64,000 nucleotides of DNA from Sphingomonas bisphenolicum (GTDB lineage: Bacteria > Pseudomonadota > Alphaproteobacteria > Sphingomonadales > Sphingomonadaceae), in contig NZ_AP018817.1 of the NCBI RefSeq assembly GCF_024349785.1, forward strand, positions 2,387,501 through 2,451,500, read 5' to 3'. Below the pieces are notes generated by a model. That model was given only the letters and a program-made list of their open reading frames with translations. It was not told where the DNA came from and searched no databases. Shown here in pieces: positions 1 through 8,871 of the stretch (positions are counted from its first letter, which is position 1; each line of letters starts with the position of its first letter). Both the position numbers and the translations under genes were made by a program.

Positions 1-2
1 GC

Positions 3-644
3 GTGGTCGGCGGCCGATCGGCCTGCGACGGCTGCGGCCGGACCCTGGCGGTGCGCGACCTGATTCCGTTGTTGAGTGCGCTGGTCCAGCGAGGGCGTTG
101 TCGTACTTGCGGCGCACATATCGACCCGCTGCATGGGCGGGTGGAGGCGGGATGCGCGATCATCGGCGCACTGGCGACCGGCGGGATGCCGGATTTGGGG
201 GGCGTAGGCTGGGCGCTGCTCGGCTGGACGCTGCTGACGCTGGCGATCCTGGATTGGCGGCATTTCTGGCTGCCAGATGCGCTAACCCTGACACTGGCCT
301 TTCTGGGCCTTACCATCGGCATGTGGGCGACTGACGTCATCCTGATGGATCGCGTCATCGGCGCGGCGATCGGCTATGGTATATTGCTGGCCATATCGCT
401 GGGCTATCGGGCGCTGCGCGGGCGCGATGGCCTGGGCCTGGGCGATGCCAAGCTGCTCGGTGCGCTTGGCGCATGGTTTGGCTGGCAGGCGCTGCCTTTC
501 ATCCTGCTGATCGCATCGATGCTGGGGCTGGTGGTGATGCTCGTCAGCGGACGGGTGAAGAGCCGGACCGCGCAAGCGCCGCTCGGCACCTTTCTGGCGC
601 TGGCTGCCTTGCCGGCGTGGATCATCGTCCTGCGACTATTTTAA
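3..644 (+). CDS. Prepilin peptidase (A24 type IV leader peptidase), 5' end cut by window
   Basis: Inner-membrane aspartic protease that removes leader peptides from type IV pilins or type II secretion pseudopilins. The visible 213 residues hold two Cys pairs (CDGC near residue 9 and CRTC near 34) that form the usual zinc-binding cytoplasmic loop. The two catalytic-Asp neighbourhoods are also present: LDWRHFWLPD near residue 83 and GLGDAKL near 146. Several hydrophobic membrane segments follow. Full-length family members have an extra N-terminal membrane segment before the Cys loop, so the gene starts left of the window and the GTG at position 3 is not the real start. No pilin or secretion gene is visible here to say which system it serves. 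Confidence 0.88.
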   Translation: MVGGRSACDGCGRTLAVRDLIPLLSALVQRGRCRTCGAHIDPLHGRVEAGCAIIGALATGGMPDLGGVGWALLGWTLLTLAILDWRHFWLPDALTLTLAFLGLTIGMWATDVILMDRVIGAAIGYGILLAISLGYRALRGRDGLGLGDAKLLGALGAWFGWQALPFILLIASMLGLVVMLVSGRVKSRTAQAPLGTFLALAALPAWIIVLRLF

Positions 645-649
645 AGCGG

Positions 650-726
<77 letters not shown>

Positions 727-782
727 ACGAGCGGCGGCCTTAGCGGGGAAGCGCGCGTCCCGTCAATCGCCGATCGCGCGGA

Positions 783-860
783 TCAGTGAAAGAACAGCCA
801 CAATAGCAAAATGATGGGGATAGGCACGCCCAGCAGCCACAATAATATGCCCTTGCCCAT
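783..860 (-). CDS. 25-residue single-span membrane peptide
   Basis: A very short reading frame encoding a peptide that begins MGKGILLWLLGVPIPII and ends in LLLWLFFH, which is almost entirely one hydrophobic segment. It is preceded by a strong ribosome binding site (AAAGGAGAAA, 5 nt before ATG) and ends in TGA. The Gly/Lys start, central Pro-Ile-Pro and terminal His give it the look of a conserved small inner-membrane peptide rather than noise. I recall similar unnamed peptides in sphingomonads but assign no function. It stands alone between tRNA-Pro and the lipoprotein terminator. Confidence 0.6.
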   Translation of the reverse strand: MGKGILLWLLGVPIPIILLLWLFFH

Positions 861-943
861 GTCGATTTCTCCTTTGTCGTCGGGGATAAAACCGGTGGAG
901 AGCCGCGGATGTTCCGTTGGGCAATTATGCAAAATGTCGGCGC

Positions 944-977
944 AAACAAAAAGGGCGGGCCGTTAAGGCCCGCCCTT
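944..977 (-). terminator. Rho-independent terminator of the small lipoprotein gene
   Basis: An 11-bp perfect GC-rich stem (951-961 with 967-977) with loop GTTAA. On the minus strand it is followed by TTTTTGTTTG. It lies 24 bp downstream of the minus-strand lipoprotein gene. Confidence 0.9.
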
Positions 978-1000
978 CGAGAATCTCGCAAATGCGAAGA

Positions 1001-1204
1001 TTACATCGCGTTCGCGGCGTTGTTCGCAACGTTCGCGGCGTTGTCAGCAGCGTTGGCAGCATTTTCAGCAGCGTTGGCGGCGTTCTCGACAACGTTCTCG
1101 ACGACGGCGTTCGAAGCGTTCGCGGTCTCGTTGGCCGGCTTCTCACCGCAAGCGGCGAGGGCCATCAGGCTGGCCGAAGCGAAAACAGCAGCGATCTTCT
1201 TCAT
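1001..1204 (-). CDS. Small Asn/Ala-repeat lipoprotein
   Basis: A 67-residue protein starting MKKIAAVFASASLMALAACG: a type II signal peptide with lipobox LAAC, so Cys20 should be lipidated. The mature part is an imperfect repeat of units such as NAANAAE, NAANAAD and NAANVAN, rich in Ala, Asn and Glu. This suggests a continuous alpha-helix or coiled coil, as in Lpp- or entericidin-like proteins, although no C-terminal Lys for peptidoglycan linkage is present. The start at 1204 is chosen because it gives a proper Lys-Lys signal peptide; seven more upstream codons are open. Its own strong terminator suggests an abundant monocistronic message. Function unknown. Confidence 0.82.
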   Translation of the reverse strand: MKKIAAVFASASLMALAACGEKPANETANASNAVVENVVENAANAAENAANAADNAANVANNAANAM

Positions 1205-1361
1205 TGTGTACGGCTCCCATAGCATTATGCCGCGTCTGGCACGTTACAAATGTGACCCTACGCGAGCGACCCGCATTAACGTGTGCGATGCACAAATCAA
1301 TGCTTTTCTGCGCCGGTGAAACGATGGAATCACGCGACAGGGCGTTGTCTACTATAAAAGT

Positions 1362-2735
1362 TCAGTTAACGCCCATGGATTCTGATGCATTGGCCACCGC
1401 ATCGAGCGTCACCGTCCAGGCCGCGACATTCTGCCGCAACTGGTCCGGATCGACCTTGTCCAGCGTATCGTCGGGCGTGTGGTGCAGGTCGAAATAGCGC
1501 GTGCCGTCCTGCTGAAGATCGATCACCGGCACCCCGGCCTTCACCAGCGGCGCGATATCGGCGCCGCCGCCCGCTTCTTGGGTGCTGGCGCCCACGCCAA
1601 GCGGCGCGAGCGCAGTGGCAATGCGCTTCGCCAGCGCCTCATGTCCCTGCGGCAGTTTGAAATCAACGCGCCAGATGCGGTCGGCCCCAAAATCCGATTC
1701 GATCGCGAGCGCATGTTTTTGCTCTCCATGAGCCTTATAATAAGCGCGGGCGCCGTCGCCGCCGACTTCCTCCGCGCCGGCCATCAGCACGCGGATGGTG
1801 CGGCGGGGCTGGCCTGCCTTGGCGACTTGCAATGCCGAGGCCGCTGCGATGCCGCAGCCGGTCGCGTCATCGATCGCGCCCGTGCCCTGGTCCCAGCTAT
1901 CGAGATGACAGGCGGCCACGACCACGCCCGCCGCCGGATCGCTGCCGGGAATTTCGGCGATGACGTTGCCGGACGGCTGATCCTTCAGCATCTTCGACGT
2001 CAGCGTCAGATGCACCGTCACCGGCTGGCCGCGCTTGATCACGCGGGCGAGCTGTTCGGCATCCGGCACGCTCAGCGCTGCCGCCGGGATCGGCGTGACG
2101 CCGTCCGCCCACATCTGCACGCCGGTATGCGGCACGCGATGATGATCGGTGCCGATCGAGCGAATGAGGATCGCGATTGCGCCCTTTTTCGACGCGATGC
2201 TCGGTCCCTGCCGCCGCGCCGCACCGAAATAACCATAGGAAGAGCCGTCCTGCGTCGCCTTCATGCCATGATCGACAAAGGCGATCTTGCCCTTCAGCAT
2301 GGCGGCAGGCGCGGCGTCCAGATCGGCGATGCTAGGGAAATAGACGATTTCGCCCTCTATCCCCTTGTCGCTGGTCGACCCGCTGTTGCCGAGCGCCGCC
2401 AACACCAGATTTTGCGGGAAGGGCGAGAGGATGCGCGCCTCTTCATGTCCGCGCACCCACACCGGCATAGTATAAAGTTCCGCGCGGACATTGGAAAAGC
2501 CGAGCGCCTTGAGCTTCGCTACCGCCCATTCGCGCGCACGGGCCTCCTGTGGCGTCCCGGCCGGGCGCGGGCCGACCTCGGTCGTCAACCCTTCGGTAAA
2601 GTCGAAGGCGACATCGTCCTTCAGCGCCGCTTCGCGAATCGCGGCGCTGTCGGTGGGTGCGGCCAGGGCGAGGGGCGGGGTGAAAATGCTGCCAAGGAGA
2701 AGGGCGGCCAGCGTGCCCGATCGGATTTTCTGCAT
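1362..2735 (-). CDS. Secreted M28-family zinc peptidase
   Basis: A 457-residue exported protein with a signal peptide ending near LALAAP. Family M28 (aminopeptidase and carboxypeptidase Q-like) enzymes bind two zinc ions and trim N-terminal residues or dipeptides. The zinc ligands are visible in order: ACHLDSWDQGTGAIDDATG (His and bridging Asp), AGAEEVGGDGA (Glu pair), ESDFGAD (Asp) and LHHTPDDTLD (last His). A PA-type insert precedes the catalytic part. It is monocistronic and divergent from ettA. The exact substrate cannot be read from sequence. Confidence 0.9.
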   Translation of the reverse strand: MQKIRSGTLAALLLGSIFTPPLALAAPTDSAAIREAALKDDVAFDFTEGLTTEVGPRPAGTPQEARAREWAVAKLKALGFSNVRAELYTMPVWVRGHEEARILSPFPQNLVLAALGNSGSTSDKGIEGEIVYFPSIADLDAAPAAMLKGKIAFVDHGMKATQDGSSYGYFGAARRQGPSIASKKGAIAILIRSIGTDHHRVPHTGVQMWADGVTPIPAAALSVPDAEQLARVIKRGQPVTVHLTLTSKMLKDQPSGNVIAEIPGSDPAAGVVVAACHLDSWDQGTGAIDDATGCGIAAASALQVAKAGQPRRTIRVLMAGAEEVGGDGARAYYKAHGEQKHALAIESDFGADRIWRVDFKLPQGHEALAKRIATALAPLGVGASTQEAGGGADIAPLVKAGVPVIDLQQDGTRYFDLHHTPDDTLDKVDPDQLRQNVAAWTVTLDAVANASESMGVN

Positions 2736-2834
2736 GGGTGGGAGCGTAGCGAGCCATCACCCATTTGCCAATGCGTCCCGCCTCCGCTAACTCCGCGCCA
2801 AATCCTCTTATCCTACCGTTGGAGCTGCCCGAAC

Positions 2835-4520
2835 ATGTCCGCCTCCTCGCAATATGCCTATGTCATGAAGAGCATGACGAAGACCTTCCCCGGCGCGGCC
2901 AAGCCGGTGCTGAGCAACATCAACCTGCAATTCTACCGCGGCTCGAAGATCGGCATCGTCGGTCCCAACGGCGCGGGCAAATCCACTCTCATCAAGATCA
3001 TGGCGGGGATCGACACCGATTTTTCCGGTGAAGCCTGGCCGGGCGAGAATATCACGGTCGGCTACCTGCCGCAGGAGCCGCAACTCGATCCCAACAAGAC
3101 CGTGCTGGAAAACGTCAAGGACGGCGCGCGCGAAACCGCGGACAAGCTGGACCGCTTCAACGAGATCAGCGCCATCATGGGCGACCCGCCGGAAGACGTC
3201 GATTTCGACGCGCTGATGGAGGAAATGGGCACGCTCCAGGAGCAGATCGACGCCGTCGATGGCTGGTCGCTCGACAGCCAGCTGGAACTGGCGATGGAGG
3301 CGTTGCGCTGCCCGCCCTCGGACTGGTCGGTGGAAAGCCTGTCGGGCGGTGAAAAGCGCCGCATCGCGCTAACTCGCCTGCTGATCCAGAAGCCGGATAT
3401 TCTGCTGCTCGACGAACCGACCAACCATCTCGACGCCGAAAGCGTCACCTGGCTGGAAAATCATCTCAAGGAATATGCCGGGTCGGTGCTGATGATCACC
3501 CATGACCGCTATTTCCTCGACAATGTCGTGGGCTGGATTCTGGAACTCGATCGCGGAAAATATTTCCCTTACGAAGGCAACTACTCCACCTATCTGGAGA
3601 AGAAGTCCAAGCGACTGGAGCAGGAAGACCGCGAGGCGACCGGCCGCCAGAAGGCGATCAACGACGAACTGGAATGGATCAGGCAGGGCACCAAGGGCCG
3701 CCAGACCAAGTCCAAGGCGCGTATCAAGAAATTCGAGGAACTGGTCGCGGGCCAGAATAACCGCTCGCCCGGCAAGGCGCAGATCGTCATCCAGGTGCCC
3801 GAGCGTCTGGGCGGCAAGGTGATCGAGTTCAAGGGCATCACCAAGGCATTCGGCGACAAGCTGCTGTTCGAGGATCTGTCCTTCCTGCTGCCGCCGGGCG
3901 GCATCGTCGGCGTGATCGGCCCGAACGGCGCGGGCAAGTCCACCCTGTTCAAGCTCATCACCGGCCAGGAAACCCCGGACGCAGGCGAGATCGACATCGG
4001 CACGACCGTCCGCCTGGGCTTTGTCGACCAGAGCCGCGATCATCTCGACGGGTCGAAGAACGTCTGGGAGGAAGTGTCCGATGGTCTCGACTATGTGAAG
4101 GTCAATGGCCACGACATGTCGACGCGCGCCTATGTCGGCGCCTTCAACTTCAAGGGGCAGGACCAGCAGAAGAATGTCGGCAAGCTGTCGGGCGGCGAAC
4201 GCAACCGCGTCCACATCGCCAAGATGCTGAAGCGCGGCGGCAACGTGCTGCTGCTCGACGAACCGACCAACGATCTGGACGTCGAAACGCTGGGCGCGCT
4301 GGAAGAAGCGATCGAAAATTTCGCGGGCTGCGCCGTGGTCATCAGCCATGATCGCTTCTTCCTCGATCGCCTCGCCACCCACATCCTGGCGTTCGAAGGC
4401 AACAGCCATGTCGAATGGTTCGAGGGCAATTTCGAAGCCTATGAGGAAGACAAGCGCCGCCGCCTGGGCGACGCCGCCGATCGCCCGACCGCGCTGGCCT
4501 ATAAGAAGCTGACGCGCTGA
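2835..4520 (+). CDS. ettA: Energy-dependent translational throttle protein EttA (ABC-F)
   Basis: A 561-residue ABC-F ATPase with two nucleotide-binding domains and no membrane part; it binds the ribosomal E site and gates the first peptide bonds according to ADP/ATP ratio. Both Walker A motifs read GPNGAGKST, both signatures are present (LSGGEKRRIAL and LSGGERNRVHI), and Walker B is LLLDEPTNHLD and LLLDEPTNDLD. The linker between domains carries the charged helix typical of the family. The start at 2835 (MSASSQYAY) matches the family N-terminus; upstream codons in frame are antisense to the peptidase gene. A terminator follows at 4657. Confidence 0.95.
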   Translation: MSASSQYAYVMKSMTKTFPGAAKPVLSNINLQFYRGSKIGIVGPNGAGKSTLIKIMAGIDTDFSGEAWPGENITVGYLPQEPQLDPNKTVLENVKDGARETADKLDRFNEISAIMGDPPEDVDFDALMEEMGTLQEQIDAVDGWSLDSQLELAMEALRCPPSDWSVESLSGGEKRRIALTRLLIQKPDILLLDEPTNHLDAESVTWLENHLKEYAGSVLMITHDRYFLDNVVGWILELDRGKYFPYEGNYSTYLEKKSKRLEQEDREATGRQKAINDELEWIRQGTKGRQTKSKARIKKFEELVAGQNNRSPGKAQIVIQVPERLGGKVIEFKGITKAFGDKLLFEDLSFLLPPGGIVGVIGPNGAGKSTLFKLITGQETPDAGEIDIGTTVRLGFVDQSRDHLDGSKNVWEEVSDGLDYVKVNGHDMSTRAYVGAFNFKGQDQQKNVGKLSGGERNRVHIAKMLKRGGNVLLLDEPTNDLDVETLGALEEAIENFAGCAVVISHDRFFLDRLATHILAFEGNSHVEWFEGNFEAYEEDKRRRLGDAADRPTALAYKKLTR

Positions 4521-4656
4521 GTATAGGCCGTCACCCGGCGCGGCGGTCATGCGATTGCAATATTTGCAACCGGGATATGGCCGTTCGCACTTGCGATGGT
4601 GGCGCTAACATTTCATAGAGGGAGTGCCTTTCAGGCATCCTCTCCTAAAACTTTAC

Positions 4657-4689
4657 GGGCTGGTCCTTTCATGGATCGGCCCTTTTTTT
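4657..4689 (+). terminator. Rho-independent terminator downstream of ettA
   Basis: A 10-bp stem with two G-T pairs (4657-4666 with 4673-4682), six-base loop TTTCAT, followed by seven T residues on the plus strand. It lies about 135 bp after the ettA stop and just before the 3' end of the convergent cytochrome gene. Confidence 0.75.
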
Positions 4690-4712
4690 GTCTGTTGGCA
4701 GCGACAGATCGA

Positions 4713-5714
4713 TCAGGTCGGTACAGGGCAGCCGACAGGCGGTGGCCCCAGCGCCGGATTCTTCAGGAAATCGCGATCGGTCAGCGCATCAAGGAACGCC
4801 AGCAGCGCGGGCATGTCGATGCCGGTCAGATGCGCGGCGGCATGGCGGCGAATCGCGCCGTCGATGCTGTCGGCCTTGCCATCGTGCAGCCATGGCCCGG
4901 TAACCGCGACATTGCGCAGCGATGGGGTGCGGAACTGTTCGGGCGGCGGCTCGAAACCTGGGGGCGGCGGTTTGCCGCCATAGGCCGGATCGTCCGATTC
5001 GCGGGGCGCTGCCGTGCCAACATAATGGACCTTGCCATCGGTCAGGTCCGGGCCGCTATGGCAGGAAGCGCAGCCCGACGCCTTGAACTGCGCCGCACCT
5101 TTGGCGGCCAGCGGGGGCAGGGCGCCGCGATCATAGGCGCTGCCGAACGAGATCATGGTACGCTGGAACGCGCCCAGCGCCGCCGTCACCCTGGCGAAAT
5201 CCGCGGCCCCCTTTGCGCCGGGAAAGGCTTGCGCGAACATCCGGCGATAGCAGGGATCGGCGTCCAGCCGCGCGGCCAGGTCGCCATCGCGGCCGGCCAT
5301 GCCCATTTCCACCGGCTTGGTCCCGGTCATCGGCACCATCGCCTGCGCCTCCAGCGTGGTGATCCCCGCATCGGTCCAGGTCAGGCCGCTGCGCCAGGCC
5401 ACATTGGCCAGCCCTGGCACGTTGCGCACGCCCATGTCGCCGGTCACGCCGACATGGGTGGGCAGGCCATCGGTAAAGCCGCGCGCCTGTTGGTGGCAAT
5501 CGGCGCAGGCCATGCTGCCGTCATGCGACAGCGCGCGATCGTAGAAGAGGCGGCGGCCCAGCGCGACCTTGGCCGCGCTCATGCCATTTTCGGCGGGCAG
5601 GGCGGGGGCGCTTACTCCTGCCGGAAAGCTGGGCCAGCGCCAGTCCGCCCGCGCGCCCATCGCGCCGGACGCCAGCACGACCGCGCCGATGATCCCTGCT
5701 ATGCCAACCCGCAT
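4713..5714 (-). CDS. Di-haem cytochrome c peroxidase/MauG-like periplasmic protein
   Basis: A 333-residue exported c-type cytochrome. The signal peptide ends near MGARAD. Two haem-binding CxxCH motifs lie at residues 70-74 (CADCH) and 215-219 (CASCH), the layout of bacterial di-haem peroxidases and MauG proteins. The family motif RTPSLRNVAVTGPWLHDG lies towards the C-terminus. It may reduce H2O2 or act in cofactor maturation; the sequence does not decide. The ATG at 5714 is preferred over the one at 5720 because GGGGGA then has proper spacing. It converges with ettA. Confidence 0.87.
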   Translation of the reverse strand: MRVGIAGIIGAVVLASGAMGARADWRWPSFPAGVSAPALPAENGMSAAKVALGRRLFYDRALSHDGSMACADCHQQARGFTDGLPTHVGVTGDMGVRNVPGLANVAWRSGLTWTDAGITTLEAQAMVPMTGTKPVEMGMAGRDGDLAARLDADPCYRRMFAQAFPGAKGAADFARVTAALGAFQRTMISFGSAYDRGALPPLAAKGAAQFKASGCASCHSGPDLTDGKVHYVGTAAPRESDDPAYGGKPPPPGFEPPPEQFRTPSLRNVAVTGPWLHDGKADSIDGAIRRHAAAHLTGIDMPALLAFLDALTDRDFLKNPALGPPPVGCPVPT

Positions 5715-5945
5715 GACCATTCCCCCTGTGCCGCGCACGACGAGCGAACGCTGGCTTATCCGCAGGGCGAGGGCAAGGGTGGGGGATAGGGGTGGATGGC
5801 GGGGGCGCCATTTCCGCGACCCGAAGGGCGGCTGTCGGTCAACGCGGAGATCCATCTCCCGCCTTTCCAGCTTGTTGCGAGCGTGCGAGATGGGTTGCCG
5901 CCTTCGCTGGAAGGACGAATTGGGTGGAAAGCTGAAGTTTCAGAT

Positions 5946-6040
5946 ATCGTCATGCTGAACTTGTTTCAGCATCCATGGTGCCACATGGACCGTTGCTCTA
6001 TCTGAAGAAATGGATCCTGAAACAAGTTCAGGGTGACGAT
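5946..6040. repeat. REP-like inverted repeat in the 370-bp gap 5715-6083
   Basis: Two 31-bp arms (5946-5976 and 6010-6040) are inverted copies matching at 28 of 31 positions, separated by 33 bp. Each arm holds its own small palindrome of the type CTGAA-(n)-TTCAG. One of the arm differences is a base pair swapped on both sides (G/C in the left arm, C/G in the right), which keeps the inner palindrome. I recall closely similar repeats scattered through sphingomonad genomes. The rest of the gap shows no gene I can support. Confidence 0.75.
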
Positions 6041-6083
6041 GCTTAATAGGTCCGCCCTTGGTCGTTAGTAGACGCCCGCAGCC

Positions 6084-6368
6084 TCAAAGCGTCCCCCGCT
6101 TCTCGAACCCGCTCAGCCCCTCGCCCCCCACCTCGACGACATCAATCCGCGCCACCTTAGCCGCTGGTGGCCCATCGTGCGCCAGCACAATAAACCGCGC
6201 CACCACCGCCGCCTCGCCCTCCACCAGCGCCTCAACGCAGCCGTCTGCGCGGTTACGGACCCAGCCGGCCAATCCCAGCCCGCGCGCCGTTTCGACCGTC
6301 CAGGCGCGATACCACACGCCCTGGACCCGACCATGGATCATCAGGTGCCGCGCCACCTGGGACATCAC
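6084..6368 (-). CDS. acyP: Acylphosphatase
   Basis: A 94-residue cytosolic enzyme that hydrolyses acyl phosphates such as acetyl phosphate. It has the family signatures: HGRVQGVWYRAWT near residue 12 with the phosphate-binding loop and catalytic Arg, and GWVRNRADGCVEA near residue 35 with the catalytic Asn. Length is normal. Its start overlaps the stop of the upstream NYN-domain gene by 4 nt, so it is probably co-translated as the last gene of a carbonic anhydrase - NYN - acyP operon. Confidence 0.93.
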   Translation of the reverse strand: MMSQVARHLMIHGRVQGVWYRAWTVETARGLGLAGWVRNRADGCVEALVEGEAAVVARFIVLAHDGPPAAKVARIDVVEVGGEGLSGFEKRGTL

Positions 6369-7213
6369 TTGACCCGCTTGATCCAGGTCTGTCCGCCTTC
6401 GCGGACTTCGGTGATGAAATTGGGGATGGCGGCGACCAGGTCGGACAGGCGCTTATAGCCATAATTGCGCACGTCGAAACTGGAACGGTTACCGACCCGC
6501 TGACCGACCGGCCCCAGCGCCACGAAGCCGCGCTCGTCGCGCTTCGCCTCGTCATAGGCGTCGATCAGCAGGCGCACGACTTCGGCGTCCACCGTCTTGC
6601 TGGGGGGCGGCGTGGCGGGTGCGGGCGCGGCGGGCGCAGCAACCGCCTTGGCGGGGGGCGTCTGCTGCGGCGTGGTCGCCTTGGCCTGCGCGGCTTTGGC
6701 CGGGGCTGCCGCCTTGGCCGGGGCCTTGGCCAGCACGGGCACTTCTGCGGGTTTCAGCGCCGCGACATTCAGAAAGCGCGTGCAGGCGCGGCGGAAGCCT
6801 TCGGGCGTGTTCGCCGATCCAAAGCCATAGACCGGAATGCCCTGCTGCCGGATGCGGGTCGCCAGCGGGGTAAAGTCGCTATCGCTGGACATCAGGCCGA
6901 ACCCGTCGACCCGGCCCGACGCCATCAGGTCCATGGCGTCGATCGTCATCTTCATGTCGGTGGCGTTCTTGCCCTTGGTCAGGTCGAACTGCTGCTGCGG
7001 TTCGATCGCGTGCGCGACCGACAGCGCCGCCCACGTCTTGAGTGTCGCCTTGCTCCAATTGCCATAGGCGCGGCGGATATTGACCGTGCCCAGTTCCGCC
7101 AGCACGGTCATGACCGAATCGAAATGGGCCGCCGACGCATTGTCCGCATCGATCAGCAGGGCGATATTGCCCCGGCCTTCCTGTAAAAAAGCCATGCCGC
7201 CTGCTCCCTTCAT
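6365..7213 (-). CDS. NYN/LabA-type PIN-like RNase with C-terminal OST-HTH domain
   Basis: A 282-residue protein. Residues about 8-140 form a NYN (PIN-like) nuclease domain, with acidic motifs ALLIDADNAS and MSSDSDFTPLATRIR. An Ala/Pro/Lys-rich linker follows (residues about 155-205). The last 70 residues resemble the OST-HTH/LOTUS RNA-binding fold (VRLLIDAYDEA, then YGYKRLSDLVAAIPNF). It is likely an RNA-degrading or RNA-binding protein. A downstream Met (MAFLQEG) is an alternative start. The ATG overlaps the carbonic anhydrase stop (ATGA), indicating translational coupling. Confidence 0.87.
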   Translation of the reverse strand: MKGAGGMAFLQEGRGNIALLIDADNASAAHFDSVMTVLAELGTVNIRRAYGNWSKATLKTWAALSVAHAIEPQQQFDLTKGKNATDMKMTIDAMDLMASGRVDGFGLMSSDSDFTPLATRIRQQGIPVYGFGSANTPEGFRRACTRFLNVAALKPAEVPVLAKAPAKAAAPAKAAQAKATTPQQTPPAKAVAAPAAPAPATPPPSKTVDAEVVRLLIDAYDEAKRDERGFVALGPVGQRVGNRSSFDVRNYGYKRLSDLVAAIPNFITEVREGGQTWIKRVK

Positions 7214-7848
7214 GCGGGCGAGAAGGCGCCGCTATCCTCATCCAAAATGTTCAGCACGCCGTCGGCGATGGCGAAGAAACTGCCGACCAGCTTCAATTCG
7301 CCCTTGCGCTCCTTGGACCGGACGCAGGGGAAAGTGCGCAGGTTGGCGAGGCTGACCTTCACCGCTTCCTGCTCCATCGCCCGTTCGACGGCGCGGTCGC
7401 GCTGATCGCCATATTGGCCGATCACGATGTCGCGCGCATCGTCCAGCAATTCGATCCAGTTATGGATGAAGCCGCCTTCGCCCGGCGGCGCATTCTTCAG
7501 ATCCTGACTGAGTGCCGCCTTGCAACCCCCACATTTGCCATGGCCCATGACGACGATCTCGCCGACCTTGAGCACCTGCACCGCAAATTCCAGCGCCGCC
7601 GATACGCCATGATGACCCGGATTGGTTTCGAACGGCGGCACCAGCGCGGCGACGTTGCGCACGACGAAGATTTCGCCGGGGCTGGTGTCGAAAATCTGCG
7701 CAGGATCGACCCGGCTGTCGGAACAGGCGATCACCATCACCCTGGGGCTCTGCCCCTCGTTGAGTTCGTCCCATCGCGCCCGCTGCTGGTTCCAGCCGGT
7801 GTCGCGGAAACGGCGATAGCCCTGAAGCATGTCGGAAAAGTCTGTCAT
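7210..7848 (-). CDS. Beta-class carbonic anhydrase
   Basis: A 212-residue zinc enzyme that interconverts CO2 and bicarbonate. Zinc ligands and the dyad are visible in CSDSRVDP (Cys, Asp/Arg) and MGHGKCGGC (His and Cys). Length and order match bacterial beta carbonic anhydrases. The start [14 protein letters not shown] at 7848 fits the family better than an upstream in-frame codon at 7884. It is divergent from lipA and heads the acyP operon. Confidence 0.94.
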   Translation of the reverse strand: MTDFSDMLQGYRRFRDTGWNQQRARWDELNEGQSPRVMVIACSDSRVDPAQIFDTSPGEIFVVRNVAALVPPFETNPGHHGVSAALEFAVQVLKVGEIVVMGHGKCGGCKAALSQDLKNAPPGEGGFIHNWIELLDDARDIVIGQYGDQRDRAVERAMEQEAVKVSLANLRTFPCVRSKERKGELKLVGSFFAIADGVLNILDEDSGAFSPA

Positions 7849-7913
7849 GGCGAGCGATGTGCCGCACAAATAGGGGGCTGGCAAGAGCGAGCCTGCGTCG
7901 CTATCTGGGGCGC

Positions 7914-8864
7914 ATGAACGACATCAGCCCGATCCCCGTGCCCGGTCAGCCCGCCAGTCCGGAACGCGCCCGCAAGCCCGACTGGATTCGCGTGAAGGCG
8001 CCGACCAGCCCCGCCTATCATGAAACGCGCAAGCTGATGCGCGACAAGGGGCTGAATACGGTCTGCGAGGAAGCGGCCTGCCCGAATATCGGGGAATGCT
8101 GGACCAAGAAGCACGCCACGGTGATGATCCTGGGCGACGTCTGCACCCGCGCCTGCGCCTTTTGCAACGTCAAGACCGGGATGCCGCGGAAGGTCGATGT
8201 CAACGAACCGCAGAATCTGGCCGATGCCTGCGCCGAAATGGGGCTGGAACATATCGTCATCACCTCGGTCGACCGCGACGACCTGCCCGACGGCGGCGCA
8301 TCGCAGTTCGTCAAGGTGATCGAGGCGCTGCGCCGCACGACTCCGAACACGACGATCGAAATCCTGACCCCAGACTTCCGCAACAAGCATGAGCGCGCCG
8401 TCGAGATGATCGTCGCCGCGCGGCCGGACGTCTATAACCATAATCTGGAGACGGTCCCGCGCCTGTACCCGACCATCCGCCCCGGCGCGCGCTATTATGC
8501 GTCGCTGCGCCTGCTCGAGTCGGTCAAGAAGCTCGATCCGTCCATCTTCACCAAGTCGGGCATCATGCTGGGCCTGGGCGAGGAAAGGCTGGAGGTCCAT
8601 CAGGTGATGGACGACATGCGGTCGGCCGACATCGATTTCCTGACCATGGGGCAATATCTGCAACCCACGCCCAAGCACGCCAAGGTGATCGACTTCGTCA
8701 CCCCGGCGGCGTTCAACAGCTATGCCGGCATCGCGCGGGCCAAGGGCTTCCTGCAGGTCGCATCGTCGCCGCTGACACGGTCGAGCTATCATGCCGGCAA
8801 GGATTTCGCGGAAATGCGTGCTGCGCGGGCGGCCAAACTGGCCAAGGCGGCGGCGAAGGCCTGA
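7914..8864 (+). CDS. lipA: Lipoyl synthase
   Basis: A 316-residue radical SAM enzyme inserting two sulfurs into octanoyl groups to make lipoyl cofactors of the 2-oxoacid dehydrogenases. Both iron-sulfur clusters are visible: the auxiliary cluster [13 protein letters not shown] (CX4CX5C) and the radical SAM cluster [10 protein letters not shown] (CX3CX2C). The RSSYHAGK end motif supplies the Ser ligand. Start at 7914 (MNDISPIP) is the standard N-terminus. It precedes the RatA-like gene by 7 bp. Confidence 0.97.
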   Translation: MNDISPIPVPGQPASPERARKPDWIRVKAPTSPAYHETRKLMRDKGLNTVCEEAACPNIGECWTKKHATVMILGDVCTRACAFCNVKTGMPRKVDVNEPQNLADACAEMGLEHIVITSVDRDDLPDGGASQFVKVIEALRRTTPNTTIEILTPDFRNKHERAVEMIVAARPDVYNHNLETVPRLYPTIRPGARYYASLRLLESVKKLDPSIFTKSGIMLGLGEERLEVHQVMDDMRSADIDFLTMGQYLQPTPKHAKVIDFVTPAAFNSYAGIARAKGFLQVASSPLTRSSYHAGKDFAEMRAARAAKLAKAAAKA

Positions 8865-8871
8865 CGTCCAG

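Noticed and set aside
1479..2834. Long plus-strand N-terminal extension of ettA antisense to the M28 peptidase gene
   Set aside because: The extension is not EttA-like and is a high-GC shadow of the peptidase gene; the family start is at 2835.
3369..4550. 393-codon minus-strand frame opposite ettA
   Set aside because: Antisense shadow with His/Asp/Glu-rich composition and no recognisable motif.
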